The notes beneath the pieces were generated by a model that was given only the letters and a program-made list of their open reading frames with translations, did not search any database and was not told the DNA's origin. DNA of 9,095 nucleotides from Bacillota bacterium (GTDB lineage: Bacteria > Bacillota > Bacilli > Tumebacillales > Effusibacillaceae): positions 1-9,095 of the forward strand of contig JAGVBM010000101.1 of assembly GCA_020059765.1 (NCBI GenBank). Direction: 5' to 3'. Numbering within the stretch: position 1 is the first letter of the stretch; each line of letters begins with the position of its first letter. This document shows positions 6,045-9,095 of this stretch, one piece after another. The translations under genes were made by a program, and so were the position numbers.

Positions 6045-7199
6045 TTACGACACCATCTGGCTGCCGCGTCCAAAGAAGGTCTTCAGCGCCTTGTAAACTT
6101 CCCGTTTCTCGCGGATGATCACAAATTTAAAGTTGGGATCTTGAATGTGTCGAAATGCGTTCATCAGCGTCGAAGAACGGTTGTACTGATTGATTTCCCC
6201 GTAGCCGAACATATTCGACAACGAGCTGAGTTCCCGTACGATGCGGACACTTTTGTCATTGTCGGACGTCAGATTGTCGCCGTCGGAAAAGTGGAACGGG
6301 TAGATGTTGTAGCGGTCCGGATGGTAATGACCGTTCACCAAATCCAATGCCAACTGGTACGCGGATGAACAGATCGTGCCGCCGCTTTCTCCTTTTGTGA
6401 AAAAATCGTCTTCCGATACGATCCTGGCTTCCGTATGGTGAGCGATAAACTGGATGTCGACATGCTCATACTTGGTTCGCAAAAACCGCACCATCCAGAA
6501 GAAAAAGCTGCGGGCGATATATTTTTCAAAAGTTCCCATACTGCCGGATGTATCCATCATCGCCAGAACAACCGCATTGTTATGCGGGGTCTTGATTTCC
6601 TCCCAAGTTTTGTAGCGCAAATCGTCGGGGGTAATGCCGTGAATACCAGGGTTTCCGTGCAGGGCGTTTCGTTTCAGAGTTTCCATGATCGTACGTTTTT
6701 TGTCGATGTTGCCGGACAACCCTTTTTTCCGAATATCGTTAAACCGCACATCCGTCGAGAGAATTTCGTCTTGCGCTTTTCGTTTCAGATTGGGCAGTTC
6801 CAGATCTTCAAACAGAATGTTCTGCAATTCTTCCACTGATACTTCCGCCTCGTAATAATCGATCCCAGGTTGATCCCCCGCCCCCTCACCTTTGCCGGGA
6901 GCTTGTTTGGCATCGCCGTCACGTCCCAGCACATCGCCTACCTGCGAGTCCCCATCGCCTTCTCCGGCATGCTGCTGTTTGTTGTAATTGAATCGGAATC
7001 GGTATTCATCCAGGGAACGAATGGGGACCTTCAAAATCTGCTTGCCGTCCGACATGATAATGCTTTCCTCGCTGATCAGATCGCCAAGATTCTGCTTGAT
7101 GGCTTCCCGAACCTTCTCCTGATGCCGCAATTGATCCTGATATCCCTTGCGGTGGAGAGACCAGTCCTCTTTCGAGAGTACAAAATTGGGTCTGGACAT
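6045..7199 (-). CDS. yhbH: YhbH/YeaH family protein (DUF444, von Willebrand A-like)
   Basis: This is a 384-residue DUF444 protein, close to the usual length of about 390. The N-terminal part (MSRPNFVLSKEDWSLHRKG) is a family hallmark. A Gly/Asp-rich flexible stretch at about 77-112 separates it from the C-terminal domain. That domain shows a MIDAS-like metal site of the von Willebrand A fold: AMMDTSGSMG with Asp216, Ser218 and Ser220, GGT with Thr275, and FSDGD with Asp306 or Asp308. HYHPDRYNIYPFHFSDGDN (291-309) is strongly conserved in the family. The ATG at 7197-7199 follows a GGAAGGAGGG site. The gene lies between prkA and spoVR. Its molecular role is unknown; genetic work links the family to sporulation in Bacillus and to stress responses with YeaG in Escherichia coli. 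A vWA protein beside an AAA+ protein recalls MoxR-vWA chaperone pairs (inference). Confidence 0.94.
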   Translation of the reverse strand: MSRPNFVLSKEDWSLHRKGYQDQLRHQEKVREAIKQNLGDLISEESIIMSDGKQILKVPIRSLDEYRFRFNYNKQQHAGEGDGDSQVGDVLGRDGDAKQAPGKGEGAGDQPGIDYYEAEVSVEELQNILFEDLELPNLKRKAQDEILSTDVRFNDIRKKGLSGNIDKKRTIMETLKRNALHGNPGIHGITPDDLRYKTWEEIKTPHNNAVVLAMMDTSGSMGTFEKYIARSFFFWMVRFLRTKYEHVDIQFIAHHTEARIVSEDDFFTKGESGGTICSSAYQLALDLVNGHYHPDRYNIYPFHFSDGDNLTSDNDKSVRIVRELSSLSNMFGYGEINQYNRSSTLMNAFRHIQDPNFKFVIIREKREVYKALKTFFGRGSQMVS

Positions 7200-7218
7200 G
7201 TCGCGTTCCCTCCTTCCG

Positions 7219-7242
7219 ATAAAGGCTGCGTGCAGCCTTTAT
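7219..7242 (-). other. Perfect hairpin between prkA and yhbH
   Basis: The sequence is an inverted repeat of two 11-base arms (ATAAAGGCTGC and its reverse complement) around a 2-base centre. In RNA this would fold as a stem of about 10 bp with a 4-base loop. On the minus strand it ends three bases before the yhbH ribosome binding site and is followed by ATCGGAAGG rather than a T run, so it is a poor terminator. A role as partial attenuator, or as a 5' stabilising stem after cleavage between prkA and yhbH, is plausible. Confidence 0.6.
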
Positions 7243-7290
7243 TTCATACTATTCAGAATACGGCATCCTCGTCCCTCTCATTTGCCATTA

Positions 7291-9095
7291 TCAGCGATTC
7301 AACAGGCTTCCTGTATACCGCAGCAGTTCATTGGCGCAAACCGGACAATACCCGTGCTCGTCAATCAGCCGCTTGGTGACTTCATTGATTTTTCTTAACT
7401 GCACCACGTCAGGCGTTTTCGTGGATGTTGTGATTTTGACAACATCTTTCAGATCGGCAAACAGTTTTTTCTCGATCGCTTCCCGCAGCCGTTCGTGGGA
7501 CGTATAATCAAATTTCTTGCCGCGCCGCGCATAAGTGGAAATACGGATCAAGATTTCTTCCCGGAATGCTTTCTTGGCGTTTTCCGAGATACCGATCTGC
7601 TCCTCAATGGAACGCATCAGTTTTTCGTCCGGATCCACTTCTTCGCCGGTGATCGGGTCCTTGATTTTCTGCCAGTTGGAGTAGGCCTCCACATTGTCGA
7701 GATAGTTTTCAAACAGGGTGCGGGCCGATTCTTCATAGGAATAGACAAAGGATTTCTGGACTTCTTTCTTCGCCTCTTCGTCGTATTCTTTACGGGCGAC
7801 CGCAATGAAATTTAACAGCCGCTCCCGTTCGTCCTTGGTGATGGAAGGATGCTGATCCAACCCTTCCTTTAATGCCCGCAAAACATCCAAAGCGTTAATG
7901 CAGGTGGTGTCTTTGCGGATCAACGCGCTGGAAATCCGGTTGATCACATAACGCGGATCGATTCCGGACATTCCTTCATCCGTCGCTTCCGCACGAAGTT
8001 CCTGAACGTCTTTCTCCTTGAATCCTTCCACCGAATTGCCGTCGTACAAATACATTTTCTTGACCAGATCGATGCCTTGTTTTTTTGACTCCTTCAATCG
8101 TGTCAAAATTGAAAAAATAGCCGCCGTACGCAATGCATGCGGGGCGATGTGCACCTGCTTCAGGTCCGATTGGGAGACCAGTTTTTCATAGATGCGGATC
8201 TCATCCGACACCCGCAGGTTGTAGGGAATCGGCATGACAATCATCCGCGACTGCAGGGCTTCGTTTTTCTTGTTGGCAATAAACGCTTTGTATTCCGTTT
8301 CGTTCGTATGGGCAATGACCATCTCGTCCGCAGAGATCAACGCGAACCGGCCCGCTTTAAAATTGCCTTCCTGGGTCAGGGACAACAGATGCCAGAGGAA
8401 TTTTTCGTCACATTTCAGCATCTCTTGGAATTCCATCAAGCCTCGGTTGGCTTTGTTCAATTCTCCGTCAAACCGGTAAGCGCGCGGATCCGATTCGGAG
8501 CCGTATTCGGAGATCGTCGAGAAATCGATGCTTCCCGTCAAATCCGCGATATCCTGCGATTTCGGATCGGACGGGGAAAAGGTGCCGACCCCGACGCGTT
8601 CGTCTTCCGAAAAGACGATCCGCTCCACCTCCACATCCTCAATTCGATTGCTGTGATCGGTCTGCACTCGCATGCGGCAGGAGGGGCAGAGATTGCCTTC
8701 GATGCGAATCCCCAACTCTTTCTCAAATTCACCGCGAAGATCCAGCGGGATCAAGTGCAGCGGCTCCTCATGCATCGGACATCCTTTAATCGCATAAACG
8801 GCTCCTTCCGGCGTACGCGAATAGACCTCCAGACCCCGCTTCAGCATCGTGACAATGGTTGATTTCCCCCCGCTGACAGGTCCCATCAGCAGCAGGATCC
8901 GTTTGCGTACATCCAGACGACGGGCGGCCGAATGGAAATACTCTTCCGACAACCGTTCCAACGCCTCATTAAGCCCAAAAATCTCTTTTTCAAAAAAACG
9001 GTAATGTTTTCGACCGTTTGCATCAGTTTCGATTCCCGCAGCTGCAATCATGTCGTAAATACGGGAATGAGCTGTTTTGGCAATCGACGGATTCT
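7291..9095 (-). CDS. prkA: PrkA family AAA+ serine protein kinase/ATPase, 5' end beyond window
   Basis: The frame is open to the right edge: codons upstream of the internal ATG at 9049-9051 continue as NPSIAKTAHSRIYD, matching PrkA from other Bacilli, so that ATG is not the true start. About 600 of an expected 630 residues are present. Numbering from Met at 9051, features are the P-loop GPVSGGKST (57-65), CPMHEEPLHLIP (91-102), a CPSC pair (122-125), the strongly conserved FSPSDPKSQDIADLTGSID (158-176), NKANRGLMEFQEML (199-212) as the probable Walker B region, ISADEMVIAHTNE (239-251) and a C-terminal kinase-like region ending in GYCPVCANELLRY (567-579). PrkA was described as a serine kinase of spore formers, and ATP-dependent protease activity has also been reported; E. 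coli YeaG is the homologue. It likely heads the prkA-yhbH-spoVR unit; its promoter is outside the window. Confidence 0.96.
   Translation of the reverse strand, partial: NPSIAKTAHSRIYDMIAAAGIETDANGRKHYRFFEKEIFGLNEALERLSEEYFHSAARRLDVRKRILLLMGPVSGGKSTIVTMLKRGLEVYSRTPEGAVYAIKGCPMHEEPLHLIPLDLRGEFEKELGIRIEGNLCPSCRMRVQTDHSNRIEDVEVERIVFSEDERVGVGTFSPSDPKSQDIADLTGSIDFSTISEYGSESDPRAYRFDGELNKANRGLMEFQEMLKCDEKFLWHLLSLTQEGNFKAGRFALISADEMVIAHTNETEYKAFIANKKNEALQSRMIVMPIPYNLRVSDEIRIYEKLVSQSDLKQVHIAPHALRTAAIFSILTRLKESKKQGIDLVKKMYLYDGNSVEGFKEKDVQELRAEATDEGMSGIDPRYVINRISSALIRKDTTCINALDVLRALKEGLDQHPSITKDERERLLNFIAVARKEYDEEAKKEVQKSFVYSYEESARTLFENYLDNVEAYSNWQKIKDPITGEEVDPDEKLMRSIEEQIGISENAKKAFREEILIRISTYARRGKKFDYTSHERLREAIEKKLFADLKDVVKITTSTKTPDVVQLRKINEVTKRLIDEHGYCPVCANELLRYTGSLLNR

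Noticed and set aside
6870..7379. Plus-strand open frame of 169 codons spanning the yhbH start and the prkA end
   Set aside because: It crosses two well-supported genes and their spacer on the opposite strand, and shows no recognisable domain.
8137..8862. Plus-strand open frame of 241 codons opposite prkA
   Set aside because: It is antisense to conserved PrkA motifs, including the region after the P-loop. Its composition is typical of reversed coding sequence, and no ribosome binding site or relatives are evident.
9049..9051. ATG as the start of prkA
   Set aside because: The frame continues upstream to the window edge with residues characteristic of PrkA, so this is an internal methionine.

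Overview
The window reads as part of the chromosome of a spore-forming Bacillota, most likely class Bacilli. The evidence is the adjacent set prkA-yhbH-spoVR, strong GGAGG-type ribosome binding sites, a sigma-A-like promoter and moderate G+C. A genus cannot be assigned from this. All recognised genes lie on the minus strand, so transcription runs from high to low coordinates.

Right half (about 4596-9095): three consecutive genes, prkA (5' end cut by the window edge), yhbH and spoVR. PrkA is an AAA+ serine kinase-like protein, YhbH a DUF444 protein with a von Willebrand A-type metal site, and SpoVR a spore cortex-associated protein. yhbH and spoVR are tightly coupled: the spoVR ribosome binding site overlaps the yhbH stop. 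prkA is separated from yhbH by about 90 bases holding a perfect hairpin.

Junction (4170-4595): read on the minus strand after spoVR there are three hairpins, the last a plausible terminator. Next comes a 38-codon fragment resembling the extreme C-terminus of an oligopeptide/dipeptide ABC transporter ATPase (OppF/DppF type), probably a gene relic. Finally there is a promoter (TTGACA, 18 bases, TATATT) whose -10 element runs into a perfect 33-bp palindrome containing TGGTATTACCA, the expected form of a FadR/GntR-family operator.

Left half (28-4169): a compact five-gene operon, suyA-suyB-comC-gntR-slcC, with gaps of 1 to 15 bases. By family membership and combination it best fits a 3-sulfolactate degradation operon. 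SlcC would oxidise (S)-sulfolactate to sulfopyruvate, ComC would reduce sulfopyruvate to (R)-sulfolactate, and SuyAB would cleave (R)-sulfolactate to pyruvate and sulfite. The FadR-type regulator encoded inside the operon is the natural candidate to bind the palindrome. The substrate is inferred from gene families and from the known proteobacterial arrangement (Chromohalobacter salexigens); other 2-hydroxy acids cannot be excluded. No transporter, sulfite exporter or sulfite oxidase is visible in the window.
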